From contig OZ250151.1 of assembly GCA_965237725.1 (NCBI GenBank), forward strand, positions 1,612,001 to 1,676,000: a stretch of 64,000 bases of DNA. Reading direction: 5' to 3'. The DNA is from G965237725 sp965237725 (GTDB lineage: Bacteria > Pseudomonadota > Gammaproteobacteria > Arenicellales > Poriferihabitantaceae). Below the pieces are notes generated by a model. The model searched no databases. It saw only the letters and a program-made list of their open reading frames with translations, and was not told where the DNA came from. Both the position numbers and the translations under genes were made by a program. Position 1 is the stretch's first letter. Every line of letters begins with the position of its first letter. This document shows positions 9,618-18,504 of the stretch, piece by piece.

Positions 9618-9896
9618 TTATTGAGATTCAGGCCCTTGAGCTGCGGCTCCACGAGCTGTGACCAAATCTGGGACAGGATCATATCCGCCTTCATTCCATG
9701 GGTGGCATCGGCCAATTCGTTTCATTCCGAGCCAGATTCCGTGAATCGATCCGTGGGTTGAAATTGCTTCCATAGTATAGTTCGCGCAGCCAGGCTGAAA
9801 CCTGCAGTGCTGTCCAATAAAGGGGCTGAGTAAAATTTTATAAAGTTTAATTAACCCAACTAAAATTATTCGCATTTTTGACTCGCTTTGTTCCAC
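9618..9896 (-). CDS. yidD: Membrane protein insertion efficiency factor YidD
   Basis: 92 residues from the ATG at 9896, or 85 from the second Met at 9875 (MRIILV), which fits the family length better. The core CRFQPGCANYTMEAI and the CHPWNEGGYDPVP motif, with three conserved cysteines, identify YidD. It is a small amphipathic inner-membrane-associated protein that assists YidC-dependent insertion. The start overlaps the 3' end of rnpA, as is common in this operon. Confidence 0.95.
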   Translation of the reverse strand: MEQSESKMRIILVGLIKLYKILLSPFIGQHCRFQPGCANYTMEAISTHGSIHGIWLGMKRIGRCHPWNEGGYDPVPDLVTARGAAAQGPESQ

Positions 9897-10225
9897 AACA
9901 TATCCAGTTCAATCCGTAACCTCCGGTTTTCCTGGCTTTCACAACCGACTTTCGATACCACTACGAAATCGATTGAGGGCAAATCTTTTCGATTTAAACG
10001 AAATGATTCTCTAATCTGTCGTTTAATTCGGTTTCGTTGAACCGCTTTTTTACTAACCCGTCTGGATACGGTCAACCCCATCCTGGGGTGATCCAGCGAA
10101 TTGTTCAAAACATGGATGCCAAAGAATTTCCCGTGTACTGATTTTCTCTGGCTGAAAACCGAACTGAATTGTGCTTTATTCAGCAGTTTGTATTGGCGTT
10201 CAAGGCCGGCCGCAGACTGCGGCAT
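9866..10225 (-). CDS. rnpA: Ribonuclease P protein component
   Basis: 119 residues. The RNR signature (KKAVQRNRIKRQIRESFR) and the preceding GLTVSRRVS strand are the classic RNase P protein elements that bind the 5' leader of pre-tRNA and the catalytic RNA. A short N-terminal extension (MPQSAAGLERQY) precedes the usual start of the fold, so translation may begin slightly downstream. It is 12 bp after rpmH, its normal partner, and overlaps yidD. Confidence 0.96.
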   Translation of the reverse strand: MPQSAAGLERQYKLLNKAQFSSVFSQRKSVHGKFFGIHVLNNSLDHPRMGLTVSRRVSKKAVQRNRIKRQIRESFRLNRKDLPSIDFVVVSKVGCESQENRRLRIELDMLWNKASQKCE

Positions 10226-10237
10226 GGATCAGGTTTT

Positions 10238-10372
10238 TTAGGCACTCAGACGAGCGCGGCCTTTGGCTCGACGAGCGTTTATCACCGCTCGTCCACCACG
10301 GGTACGCATGCGTTCGCGGAACCCATGGGTTCTTTTTCGCTTCAATTCGCTGGGTTGAAATGTACGTTTCAT
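10238..10372 (-). CDS. rpmH: 50S ribosomal protein L34
   Basis: I translated this short gene directly: 44 residues beginning MKRTFQPSELKRKRTHGF and continuing through RMRTRGGRAVINARRAKGR to end RLSA, an almost textbook L34. It heads the rnpA-yidD-yidC-mnmE operon on the minus strand. In many gammaproteobacteria dnaA and oriC lie just upstream on the other strand; here they are replaced by a small unknown gene and a phosphofructokinase. Confidence 0.98.
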   Translation of the reverse strand: MKRTFQPSELKRKRTHGFRERMRTRGGRAVINARRAKGRARLSA

Positions 10373-10637
10373 AGTATTAGTTCGAAGACCTTCAAAGGGT
10401 TGCGGAATCTAACCCGTTTAGCGCAAAAATTCAAGTAAAACCGCTGTATTTTAGGACTGAAGTCACGGTTTAATACAACGTCTTTGGCAAAGATTCCTGG
10501 CGATTTAAGTTAATCCCGGAAATCACCCATAATGCCGATCCAGCTTCGTATCAACCAGTAGTGATTCAAATTCCCGGGAATACACATCGCGCAGAATTAT
10601 TGTAAACTCCATACCTCGCGATATCGTTTGTGTTCAG

Positions 10638-10982
10638 ATGGCTCCAATTCCCGAATTTACCGATTATGAACTCCAGCTTGTACGTGGGATTCTGGCCCGG
10701 CATTATAAAAAAGATGTGGAAATTGAACTGGCTGACTGTGAATTTTTAACCGATAAAACCGCTGACAATTCCACAAGTTGCCCAACGGTATTCTGGTACG
10801 AACAAGGCGCAAATTTTGTAGTTTTTAAAATTGCGCCCTTGCAATATCGAACACAATTTTTCTATACGCCCCACGATAAGTTTGGTACAGAAACAGAAGA
10901 ATATGCAGATCTCGAGCAATGCGTGACTGGAGTTTTAACCGCCCAGTTAGATCAGACCCGGGAAATCCAACACTCGAACTAG
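10638..10982 (+). CDS. Uncharacterised small acidic protein
   Basis: 114 residues starting MAPIPEFTDYELQLVRGILA, with no signal peptide, membrane helix or motif that I recognise. It has an alternating helix and strand feel (VEIELADCEFL, TVFWYEQGANFVVFKI, YRTQFFYTPHDKF), which suggests a small soluble alpha/beta fold. It sits between rpmH (divergent) and the phosphofructokinase gene (same strand, 58 bp downstream of this stop), so it may be co-transcribed with the latter. Coding potential is supported by its length, position and clean start, not by homology. Confidence 0.6.
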   Translation: MAPIPEFTDYELQLVRGILARHYKKDVEIELADCEFLTDKTADNSTSCPTVFWYEQGANFVVFKIAPLQYRTQFFYTPHDKFGTETEEYADLEQCVTGVLTAQLDQTREIQHSN

Positions 10983-11040
10983 TTGTACTATCCATAAGCT
11001 ATTGAAAAATAACCTATTTAGTAAACCATTTATTGTAATA

Positions 11041-12306
11041 ATGAAAACCGTTAAAAACGCATTTTATGCACAATCCGGCGGTGTCACCGCCGTAATAAAC
11101 GCCTCCGCTGCAGGGGTAATCGAAACCTGTCGAAAAAATAATTCAAAAATTGGCAAGGTGCTCGCCGGTAGAAATGGCATTATCGGCGCATTAACAGAAG
11201 ATCTGATCGACACCTCCCGGGAATCCGCTGCAAATATCACCAGGTTGCGATACACCCCATCCGGCGCATTCGGTTCGTGTCGCTATAAATTAAAAAGCCT
11301 GGAAGAAAATCGGCGTGAATATGAAAGATTGATTGAAGTATTCTCAGCCCACAATATCGGCTACTTTTTTTACAATGGTGGTGGTGATTCTGCGGATACC
11401 TGTCTTAAAATTTCCCAGCTTTCAAAGACGCTTAAATATCCGATCCAGGCCATCCACATCCCCAAAACTGTGGATAATGACCTGCCCATCACCGACAATT
11501 GCCCGGGGTTTGGGTCGGTTGCAAAGTACATTGCAACGTCTACCCGAGAAGCCAGCTTTGATGTGGCCTCCATGGCAAAAACGTCAACCAAGGTTTTTGT
11601 GCTCGAAGTCATGGGTCGACATGCGGGCTGGATTGCCGCCGCTGGGGCCATGGCATCAGACAGTAAAACCGAAATTCCGGTTATCGTCCTGTTCCCGGAA
11701 ATTCCGTTTAACCGCAAAATATTCATGACTGCGGTGAAACAAAAGGTTAACCAGTTCGGTTATGTATCCGTTGTGGTTTCCGAAGGGGTATGCGATCGCA
11801 ATGGCAAGTTTCTATCCGATCAGGGCCTGTTTGATGCCTTCGGCCATGCCCAGCTTGGTGGAGTTGCGCCGGTGGTTGCCAATATGGTCAAAGCGGACCT
11901 GGGTTATAAGTTCCATTGGGCAGTTGCAGATTATATGCAGCGTGCGGCGCGACATATTGCATCGAAGACCGATGTTAACCAGGCCTATGCTGTTGGCAAG
12001 GCGGCGGTTGAATTTGCATTAAAAGGTGAAAATTCGGTGATGCCGACTATTGTCAGGGTTAGTAACAAACCCTATCGCTGGAAAATCGGTAAAGCAAAAC
12101 TAGGACGGGTCGCCAATGTCGAAAAAATGATGCCACGTAATTTCATTAGTTCCGACGGTCTGGGAATCACGCAGAGATGCAGGGATTATTTGGGTCCACT
12201 GATGGCGGGTGAAGATTATCCAAAATTCAAGGATGGACTACCTGATTATGTGCGTTTAAAAAACATGGCGGTGAAGAAAAAACTCAAAACCGCGTTCAAA
12301 TTGTAG
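11041..12306 (+). CDS. Pyrophosphate-dependent 6-phosphofructokinase
   Basis: 421 residues from the ATG at 11041; a TTG at 11002 would add 13 unlikely residues. It belongs to the phosphofructokinase family: an N-terminal AQSGGVTAVINAS loop, then GGGDSADT at the phosphoryl-donor site, the PKTVDNDLPITD substrate motif and MGRHAGWIAA. The Asp in GGGDS and the Lys in PKTVDND are features of PPi-using enzymes; ATP enzymes have GGDGS and GTIDND. It therefore reversibly phosphorylates fructose 6-phosphate with PPi, serving glycolysis and gluconeogenesis. A membrane pyrophosphatase gene follows 2.7 kb away, fitting a PPi-based economy. Confidence 0.88.
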   Translation: MKTVKNAFYAQSGGVTAVINASAAGVIETCRKNNSKIGKVLAGRNGIIGALTEDLIDTSRESAANITRLRYTPSGAFGSCRYKLKSLEENRREYERLIEVFSAHNIGYFFYNGGGDSADTCLKISQLSKTLKYPIQAIHIPKTVDNDLPITDNCPGFGSVAKYIATSTREASFDVASMAKTSTKVFVLEVMGRHAGWIAAAGAMASDSKTEIPVIVLFPEIPFNRKIFMTAVKQKVNQFGYVSVVVSEGVCDRNGKFLSDQGLFDAFGHAQLGGVAPVVANMVKADLGYKFHWAVADYMQRAARHIASKTDVNQAYAVGKAAVEFALKGENSVMPTIVRVSNKPYRWKIGKAKLGRVANVEKMMPRNFISSDGLGITQRCRDYLGPLMAGEDYPKFKDGLPDYVRLKNMAVKKKLKTAFKL

Positions 12307-12405
12307 AGAAGAATGTTCATGGCCTGGGTCATGCCCCGGGTCGCCAATCTGGGGAACAAACCAAGGAATTAGGCCTGAAATCCCGGCAAGGGCATCGAAT
12401 TCGTC

Positions 12406-13188
12406 CTATTTCCTCAGTACCTGATAATACGAAATCAGGGCTTCCGCGATAAATCGTTCGACCGCATAACGCAGTCCGCGTAAGCCGTTGAATATGACGC
12501 CGTTGACGAATAACACATACGGCGGTACCAGTATGGGGGTTATCACCAACAGTTTGCGCGCACGATTGGGCAGGGATAACTCTTTAAATCTGGAACCCAG
12601 TATAAGCCTGGCTTCGAGAATGGCGTATTTTTTCTGGGAGCCTAGCCAGGATTTAAATGGTTTTCGGTCGTCGTGAAATATGGTTGACTGCAATGTCCCC
12701 ACAGCGCCCTTTATCTGCACCCGTTGGGTATGTCCATTCTGGATGTAGTGCGACCTGTCTTTCTTAAATAACACGGTTACTGGATGGTACAACGATCCAT
12801 TAATCGGCTTGCCGTCAATACAGTAAATAAATGGTGCGCTATATGCGTCACAACCATCACCTAGTTTCAGGGTAGATAATTCCTCGACCAGCTGCTCGGA
12901 CAAAAGATAATCCGCATCCATGGCCAGTACCCACGGGGTTTTGATTGCGGTTTCGTGAACGGCAAAGCTCCACTGACTGGCATGATTGTCAAATTTGCGA
13001 TGAATGACCCGGACATTAGGCAAACTGTTTAAAATTTCAACGGTATGATCTTCGCTGCCACTATCAACAACCACAATTTCATTGGCCCAGGTCAGTCTCG
13101 ATATTATGCGCTCAATATTGGGTTCCTCATTCAGGGTCAACAGTACCGGTGTGATTTCCTCAGAGTTTTTTACTGGATTTTTTTTCAT
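12406..13188 (-). CDS. Family 2 glycosyltransferase (LPS core WaaE/KdtX-like)
   Basis: 260 residues. The GT-A start PVLLTLNEEPNIERII, the nucleotide-binding VVVDSGSEDHTVEI and the metal-binding DADY place it in family GT2. The overall shape, including two hydrophobic stretches near the C-terminus (LLVITPILVPPYVLFVNGVI) and the RGLRYAVERF ending, resembles LPS-core beta-1,4-glucosyltransferases of the WaaE type. It acts on the cytoplasmic face of the inner membrane. It follows the GT4 gene by 21 bp and the two are probably co-transcribed. Acceptor not determinable. Confidence 0.82.
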   Translation of the reverse strand: MKKNPVKNSEEITPVLLTLNEEPNIERIISRLTWANEIVVVDSGSEDHTVEILNSLPNVRVIHRKFDNHASQWSFAVHETAIKTPWVLAMDADYLLSEQLVEELSTLKLGDGCDAYSAPFIYCIDGKPINGSLYHPVTVLFKKDRSHYIQNGHTQRVQIKGAVGTLQSTIFHDDRKPFKSWLGSQKKYAILEARLILGSRFKELSLPNRARKLLVITPILVPPYVLFVNGVIFNGLRGLRYAVERFIAEALISYYQVLRK

Positions 13189-13209
13189 TGAAATTTCAGA
13201 TCGACTTCC

Positions 13210-14412
13210 TTACTCAGCCTGATCTTTGGCTGAACCGAGAGTGTTCTGATCATAGATTTGTTTTAGTTTTGAAATCACCACGGGCCAATTGTATTTGGTA
13301 TTGACCAGTTCTGTACCACGGGCTCCCCGAATTTTAAGCTCATTGGAATTTAACGCCTCAAGCAACGAATCAGCCAATGAATCACCCAGAGAACCACCTT
13401 TATTCCAGACCCAGCCACATTTCGATTTTTCAACTTCAGGATATAGATAAACCTGATCGCTGATTAATACCGGCACTCCGGATGCAAGGGATTCTGCGAC
13501 GACAATGCCATAGTTTTCATTCATCGACGGCAGCACAAACAATTTGGCGTTTTGATAAAGCAATTGTTTGGATTTGCCCGTAGCCCATCCAGTCCAGTGA
13601 ATTTGATCGTTATTGGGGTTAGCAGTCGCCAATTCGCGAATTTGTTTCATAAACCCAAGATCGCCCTCACCCGCAATAACCAGTTGTAAATTTTCCAGAT
13701 TTTTTTCCTGCTTGACCCTTGCAAACGCTTCTAACAAAGACGCAATATTTTTTTTCTCTGCAATACGCCCCATGAACAACAAATATGAATTGGACTTGAG
13801 TTCGGGAAATTCGATTTGAAATCGGTTGTCATCTCCAGTCTCAGATTCATAACCTTGCACATCGATTCCGTTGGGAATAACCACGCCCCGTTCCAGCCCA
13901 TGAAACGATTCTGTTGTTTGCTTTTCCATATCAGATGTATATTGAATGGCGCATGCGCTATTCAATAAATTTTTCACCGCGGCTTTCAAAAACAATTGTT
14001 TTCGAAATGATTTTTGCGACACCGACCAGGGATCCAGCGTGCCCAGCGGGCGGATTATGTATGGGGTATTTGATGCCTTGCACGCCTGGGCAGCGGCGAT
14101 TGAGGCATGGGAAAAAACAGCGTGGATATGCACGAGGTCATAGTTTTTAACATTTCGTTTTAACCAGGAGCTGATCCCAAAGGAATACTTGAAAGATTCA
14201 CTGAAATCGCGGTTGAAAAATCGGGTATTGATTCCCTGGTAGTCTGTCCATTGATCGAGGGGAACATCGAGCACACCTTGTCCATCGGCATTGGTGGTTA
14301 CCAGATCAATTTCAATGGAAGACTTTTCTGACCACTGACACATTTCAATGGCAACCTGACTGGGGCCACCATATCGTGGCGCGATTGAGGGAACAACGTG
14401 GAGAATATGCAA
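13210..14412 (-). CDS. Family 4 glycosyltransferase
   Basis: 400 residues, GT-B fold. The N-terminus MHILHVVPSIAPRYGGPSQV has the glycine-rich acceptor-side loop. The C-terminal domain has LLFMGRIAEKKNIASLLEAF and an EX7E motif in NENYGIVVAESLASGVPVL, which binds the sugar nucleotide of retaining GT4 enzymes. It probably builds a cell-surface polysaccharide or LPS outer core together with the downstream GT2. Acceptor and donor unknown. The 570 bp upstream holds only repeats, so its promoter must lie close to the start. Confidence 0.85.
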   Translation of the reverse strand: MHILHVVPSIAPRYGGPSQVAIEMCQWSEKSSIEIDLVTTNADGQGVLDVPLDQWTDYQGINTRFFNRDFSESFKYSFGISSWLKRNVKNYDLVHIHAVFSHASIAAAQACKASNTPYIIRPLGTLDPWSVSQKSFRKQLFLKAAVKNLLNSACAIQYTSDMEKQTTESFHGLERGVVIPNGIDVQGYESETGDDNRFQIEFPELKSNSYLLFMGRIAEKKNIASLLEAFARVKQEKNLENLQLVIAGEGDLGFMKQIRELATANPNNDQIHWTGWATGKSKQLLYQNAKLFVLPSMNENYGIVVAESLASGVPVLISDQVYLYPEVEKSKCGWVWNKGGSLGDSLADSLLEALNSNELKIRGARGTELVNTKYNWPVVISKLKQIYDQNTLGSAKDQAE

Positions 14413-14504
14413 ATCGAAAATTAAATTACATTTTCAGGATAGCTTAGCAAAATTGGAGGGGGAAGTGCCGAAATTGCCGTTTTTAGTTCGGTAAACCCAA
14501 AGAC

Positions 14505-14940
14505 GTTATAGGCAAGCAACCCTCCTGCGCGTGACCACCATGGACTGCCCCTGATGCCCAGTCAAGCTGGGCACAAGCTCTGATCAGGGGGAAGGCGGGG
14601 CCGCAGGCTAACCTCCCACTCCGTCATTCCGGAAGGTCGGAGACCTATCCGGAATCCACCTGTCCTGAGCCTTGGCGAAGGATCTATCCAACAAAAAGGT
14701 CAAATCTTGACAAGTTCTCAGTTCCAAGCATGGATCCCGGATACCCTTTCAGGGTTCCGGGATGACGACCGTTTTGAAACCCGCGACATACGACCGCCAT
14801 AGCCTGCCCCTGACTCCGATCAGGGGGATGGCGGAAATGCCGGTTTTGCAGGAGCAAAAACCGGCCCGTACATCCTGTACATGCACCGCTCCTGCGCGTC
14901 CCTGCGCCCGCGGCATACCGTACATCCTGTACATAAAAAA
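14505..14940. repeat. Intergenic mosaic of hairpin repeats between GT4 and hppA genes
   Basis: No gene lies in 14413-14985. The stretch 14622-14768 (CGTCATTCCGG, then TATCCGGAATCCACCTGTCC, an internal GCGAAGGATC, ending CCGGGATGACG) recurs in similar form at 17232-17505 and 51256-51365. The part from about 14800 (GCCCCTGACTCCGATCAGGGG, then an ATGCCG hairpin, then GTACATCCTGTAC) recurs in part at 51515-51685. Most units are inverted repeats, such as CCCTGA/TCAGGG and ATCCCGGATACCC/GGGTTCCGGGAT. This is typical of REP-like or decayed MITE sequence with no coding capacity. Confidence 0.75.
14839..14865. repeat. Hairpin with conserved 9-nt loop (copy 1)
   Basis: Arms GCCGGTTTT (14839-14847) and AAAACCGGC (14857-14865) enclose the loop GCAGGAGCA. 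A second hairpin at 51625-51651 has exactly the same loop and flanking GGAAAT but different, still fully complementary arms (GCCGAAAAT/ATTTTCGGC). The arms have changed in a compensated way, which suggests the structure itself is selected or is the unit that spreads. Confidence 0.7.
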
Positions 14941-14975
14941 GGCCACCCTGGTTAACCCAGGGTGGCCTTTTATTG
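14935..14975 (-). terminator. Rho-independent terminator of hppA (bidirectional)
   Basis: An 11-bp perfect stem, GGCCACCCTGG (14941-14951) with CCAGGGTGGCC (14957-14967), closes a short TTAAC loop. Six A on the plus strand at 14935-14940 give a U6 tail for minus-strand transcripts; TTTTATT after the stem allows termination in the other direction. It lies 11 bp beyond the hppA stop codon. Confidence 0.92.
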
Positions 14976-14985
14976 AACAGGGTTT

Positions 14986-16986
14986 CTACAGTAGAGGTGC
15001 GATAACCAGACTGACGATAGCCATAACATTAATCAAAATGTTCATTGATGGTCCGGAAGTATCCTTGAATGGATCACCCACGGTATCACCAACAACAACA
15101 GCGGCGTGGACATCAGAACCTTTTCCGCCCAGGTTGCCTTTCTCAACGTATTTTTTGGCATTGTCCCAGGCACCACCGGCATTAGCCATGGTTAATGCCA
15201 TCAGTACACAGCCAAGCAATGCACCACCGAGCATGCCGCCCAATGCTTCAGCGCCAAGGACAAACCCAACTACGGGTGGTGCCGCTACGGCGATTACACC
15301 AGGCAATATCATTCGCCTCAAGGCCGCCCGGGTTGCAATATCGATGCAACGATCAGAATCAGGTTCCGCGGTACCCTCCATCAGACCGGGTATTTCTCGG
15401 AATTGTCGACGTATTTCATGGATCATTTCGAATGCTGCGGCACCCACCGCATTCATGGTGATACTGGAAACCAGGAATGGAAAAATACCACCAATGAACA
15501 TGCCAGCCAGAACAAACGGATTGCTCAGTTCCAGGGAAAATCCAGGATTCAGCTGTGAAACAGTTTCGATGAAAGCAGAAATAATGGCCAGCGCCGCTAA
15601 AGCCGCTGCACCGATGGCAAAGCCTTTACCGATAGCCGCAGTGGTGTTGCCGAGCTCATCAAGTGAGTCCGTAATCTCGCGAACTTCCTCACCCATGCCA
15701 GCCATTTCCGCAATACCGCCAGCATTGTCAGCCACCGGGCCATAAGCATCGATGGCCATGGTAATGCCAACCGTTGCCAGCATGCCTACCGCCGCAATAC
15801 CCACGCCATACAATCCGGTCAGCTCGCTTGAAATCAGAATAATAGCAGCGATGATCAGCAAAGGAACAACAACAGATTCCATACCGATGGCCAGACCAGA
15901 AATCATAACCGTTGCGGGACCGGTTTCACCGCTCTTGGCGATTTCTCGAACTGGTTTTCCACCAGTATAGTATTCGGTGATTAATCCGATACCAATTCCG
16001 CCCAAAGCACCAACCACAACTGCGCCCCATACATTGACGCTGACCTGCATGTATTGAATGACAAAATAGGCTACAGCCATAAATATGATGGTGGTACCGA
16101 TAGTGCCAATTCTCAAAGCCAATTCTGGTGATTTGGCTGAGTTTATTTTTACAATGGCAATACCCAGGATCGAGCAAACCAGTCCTGCAGATGCCAGGGC
16201 CAGCGGCAGAAACATTAGCGTTGCCTGTTCACCGATGACCGCAAAAACAGCCGTCGGCAAGGTAGATGCTATGGCGATGGTTGCGATGATTGCCCCGCAA
16301 TACGATTCAAAAATATCTGAACCCATGCCAGCAACGTCGCCGACGTTATCACCAACGTTGTCTGCAATTACCCCAGGGTTTCTTGGGTCGTCTTCGGGAA
16401 TGCCTGCTTCAATTTTACCAACCAGATCAGCGCCGACGTCAGCGCTCTTGGTGAAAATGCCGCCGCCAACACGAGAGAAAAGAGCAACAGAAGAAGCGCC
16501 CATTCCGAATCCATGAATGACATGGGCGGTTTCAGGATCGCCACCAAATAGCAGGTACAAAAATCCGATTCCCAATAATCCCATTGAAGCCACACATAAC
16601 CCCATTACCGAGCCACCAAAGAAAGCAACTGCCAGAGCACCTTCAGCTCCTGATTGTTGTGCAGCAGTGGTTGTCCGAACATTAGCTCTCGTTGCTGCAA
16701 TCATGCCAAGGTAGCCGGCGATGCCTGAGCAACCTGCACCAACCAGAAATGCCAGAGTGGTTTTTGCACCCAGATCCGAAATAAGAATCAGAACCGCGAC
16801 TACGGCGACAAACACCAGCAAGTAGGTATACTCCCGACGCATAAACACCATTGCGCCGCGATGAATTTTCTCGGCGATATCGGCTACTTTGCCTTCGCCC
16901 GCTGGATATTTTAGAACCATTCGATAGACCAGCAGGGCGACCAAAAGGCCTACCCCACCCAGTATCACAGGTAGTAATTGAATCAT
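14986..16986 (-). CDS. hppA: Membrane-bound ion-translocating pyrophosphatase, K+-dependent type
   Basis: 666 residues, about 16 hydrophobic helices. The active-site region at 183-229 (DVGADLVGKIEAG, DDPRNPGVIADNVGDNVGD) is the signature of H+/Na+-PPases, which hydrolyse PPi to pump H+ or Na+ out of the cytoplasm. The GNTTAA motif at about 446-451 has Ala where K+-independent enzymes have Lys (GNTTKA), so the K+-dependent subclass is indicated; whether H+ or Na+ is pumped I cannot tell. It is monocistronic, with a strong terminator. Together with the PPi-phosphofructokinase upstream it suggests PPi-linked energy metabolism. Confidence 0.95.
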   Translation of the reverse strand: MIQLLPVILGGVGLLVALLVYRMVLKYPAGEGKVADIAEKIHRGAMVFMRREYTYLLVFVAVVAVLILISDLGAKTTLAFLVGAGCSGIAGYLGMIAATRANVRTTTAAQQSGAEGALAVAFFGGSVMGLCVASMGLLGIGFLYLLFGGDPETAHVIHGFGMGASSVALFSRVGGGIFTKSADVGADLVGKIEAGIPEDDPRNPGVIADNVGDNVGDVAGMGSDIFESYCGAIIATIAIASTLPTAVFAVIGEQATLMFLPLALASAGLVCSILGIAIVKINSAKSPELALRIGTIGTTIIFMAVAYFVIQYMQVSVNVWGAVVVGALGGIGIGLITEYYTGGKPVREIAKSGETGPATVMISGLAIGMESVVVPLLIIAAIILISSELTGLYGVGIAAVGMLATVGITMAIDAYGPVADNAGGIAEMAGMGEEVREITDSLDELGNTTAAIGKGFAIGAAALAALAIISAFIETVSQLNPGFSLELSNPFVLAGMFIGGIFPFLVSSITMNAVGAAAFEMIHEIRRQFREIPGLMEGTAEPDSDRCIDIATRAALRRMILPGVIAVAAPPVVGFVLGAEALGGMLGGALLGCVLMALTMANAGGAWDNAKKYVEKGNLGGKGSDVHAAVVVGDTVGDPFKDTSGPSMNILINVMAIVSLVIAPLL

Positions 16987-17159
16987 TGCAATTGCTCCAT
17001 TAAAAAGAATTTAGCTGTAAAAAATTTGACGGCGAATAATATCCGCGATGCCCATTTATATCAATGTGCAATTACAAATCAATTGGGATAGAAATAACTG
17101 GCAAAAACCAGTTTTAAAAAAAATATGATTGATTTTTTATTATTTCGGCCAGATCTGGG

Positions 17160-17515
17160 GCTTTCGGTTCGGTTGGGACGGGATCCCCGCTTTCGCGGGG
17201 ATGACGGGATGGTTAGAACTGACTCGACCTACGTCATTCCGGAAAATTCTGCCGGGAGCAGAATTTCGCGTAGCCCCAACGGGGTGAGTATCAGGGATGA
17301 TACGAACAAAATACTGCCGGGAGCAGAATTTCGCGTAGCCCCAACGGGGTGAGTATCAGGGATGATACGAACAATTCCGAACGAATATCCGGAATCCACC
17401 TGTCCTGAGCCCTGGATAAGGATCTACCCAACAATATGGTCGAATCCCAACAGGTTCTCATATGTTGGTGTGGATCCTTCATCGCTACGCGATTCAGGAT
17501 GACAGCGTTGTGGAT
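17160..17515. repeat. Intergenic repeat patch with a 65-bp tandem duplication
   Basis: No gene lies in 16987-17561. A unit running from CTGCCGGGAGCAGAATTTCG to GATGATACGAACAA is present twice in tandem, at 17249-17309 and 17314-17374 (offset 65 bp). The same unit occurs inverted at about 19505-19583 and 19928-20006. The patch begins with a CCCCGC/GCGGGG hairpin near 17174 and ends with the element also found at 14622 and 51256. Each unit contains three small hairpins with arms GTATCA/TGATAC, CCCC/GGGG and AAATTCTGC/GCAGAATTT. Non-coding. Confidence 0.8.
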
Positions 17516-17561
17516 TCTTCTAATTTTCTGCACCATCGACTACGGCCCACCCCAAACCAAT

Positions 17562-18500
17562 TCACTCCACTGTTTTTCCTGACAGTTTTTTTGATCTGGT
17601 CTTTTTTCTAGCTTTCGCCCTGGGATGAGCCTTGTCATAAACCTTCGCCAGATGCTGGAAGTCGAGATGGGTATAGATCTGGGTTGTGGCAATATCTGAA
17701 TGACCGAGTAATTCCTGAACCGCACGAAGATCGCCGCTGGATTCGAGGACATGACTGGCAAACGAATGACGCAGCATATGGGGATGCAATGGCCGCCCAA
17801 GACCTTTTTGTTTGGCCCATTGGCTAAGTCGAAATTGAATCCCACGTACGCTTATTCTTTGTCCGTTGTGGTTCACAAACAGCGCCTTTTCCCCAGGCTC
17901 GGCCATTTCTGGTCGGGCGGTTAGCCAGATCTTAACCGCCCTCACCGCCTTTCTGCCAACCGGCACCAAACGTTGTTTATTGCCTTTTCCGGTTACGACA
18001 ATTTGACGCTCCTGAAAATCAATGGAATTTTCATCCAAAGAAGCCAGTTCTGCTAAGCGTAAACCCGAGGAATAAAATAATTCCAGCATGGCGTGATCGC
18101 GCTGACCTGTAATCGAACCATCGTGTTGTTCGAGTAATTCGCTTAGCTCATCAACGCTCAGGGTTTCGGGTAGTTTTTTCGGCGATTTTGGTGCCGCTAT
18201 ACCCTGGAATGGATCCGCCTGCACCTCGCCGTGTTTCAATAAAAATCGGTACAAAGCCCGACAGGCTGAAAGCATGCGCTGGATACTGCGCCCGGATAAT
18301 CCGCGTTGATGCAGTGTGGCGGGAAAATACCGGGCTTGCTGGATGGTTACTTCAGAGCAATTAATAATTCCATTATCGGTGGCAAACTGGGCCAGTTCCT
18401 GGAGATCACGACCATAGGCCTGCACGGTGTTGGCAGATAACCGTCTTTCCTGAGTCAGAGATTCCAGAAAACAATCAACCTGATCCTGGAGCGTGTTCAT
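17562..18500 (-). CDS. xerC: Site-specific tyrosine recombinase XerC
   Basis: 312 residues. It has an N-terminal SAM-like core-binding domain (LSANTVQAYGRDLQELAQF) and a C-terminal catalytic domain with the full set: Arg in SSGLRLAEL, Lys in TGKGNKQRLVP, His and Arg in HPHMLRHSFASH, His in LGHSDIATT and Tyr in QIYTHLDF. The sequence after the Tyr (HLAKVYDKAHPRAKARKK) is the XerC-specific tail. With XerD it resolves chromosome dimers at dif. It follows the DUF484 gene by 4 bp, as in the dapF-DUF484-xerC operon of other gammaproteobacteria. Confidence 0.96.
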   Translation of the reverse strand: MNTLQDQVDCFLESLTQERRLSANTVQAYGRDLQELAQFATDNGIINCSEVTIQQARYFPATLHQRGLSGRSIQRMLSACRALYRFLLKHGEVQADPFQGIAAPKSPKKLPETLSVDELSELLEQHDGSITGQRDHAMLELFYSSGLRLAELASLDENSIDFQERQIVVTGKGNKQRLVPVGRKAVRAVKIWLTARPEMAEPGEKALFVNHNGQRISVRGIQFRLSQWAKQKGLGRPLHPHMLRHSFASHVLESSGDLRAVQELLGHSDIATTQIYTHLDFQHLAKVYDKAHPRAKARKKTRSKKLSGKTVE

Positions 18501-18504
18501 GGGA

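Noticed and set aside
10373..10637. Chromosomal origin next to rpmH
   Set aside because: No TTATCCACA-like DnaA boxes or AT-rich unwinding tract seen, and no dnaA nearby.
12307..12405. Terminator between the phosphofructokinase and glycosyltransferase genes
   Set aside because: Only a weak CCTGGG/CCCGGG stem with a G-U pair and no T-run.
14762..15745. Long plus-strand open frame (327 codons) opposite hppA
   Set aside because: It is antisense to the well-conserved pyrophosphatase gene and its start lies in repeat DNA; the composition (Pro, Ala, Ser-rich) is that expected from the reverse complement of Gly/Ala-rich membrane helices.
17249..17374. Possible CRISPR-like repeat
   Set aside because: Only two tandem copies with a 4-bp gap, internal hairpins and no cas genes; copies recur elsewhere as intergenic elements.
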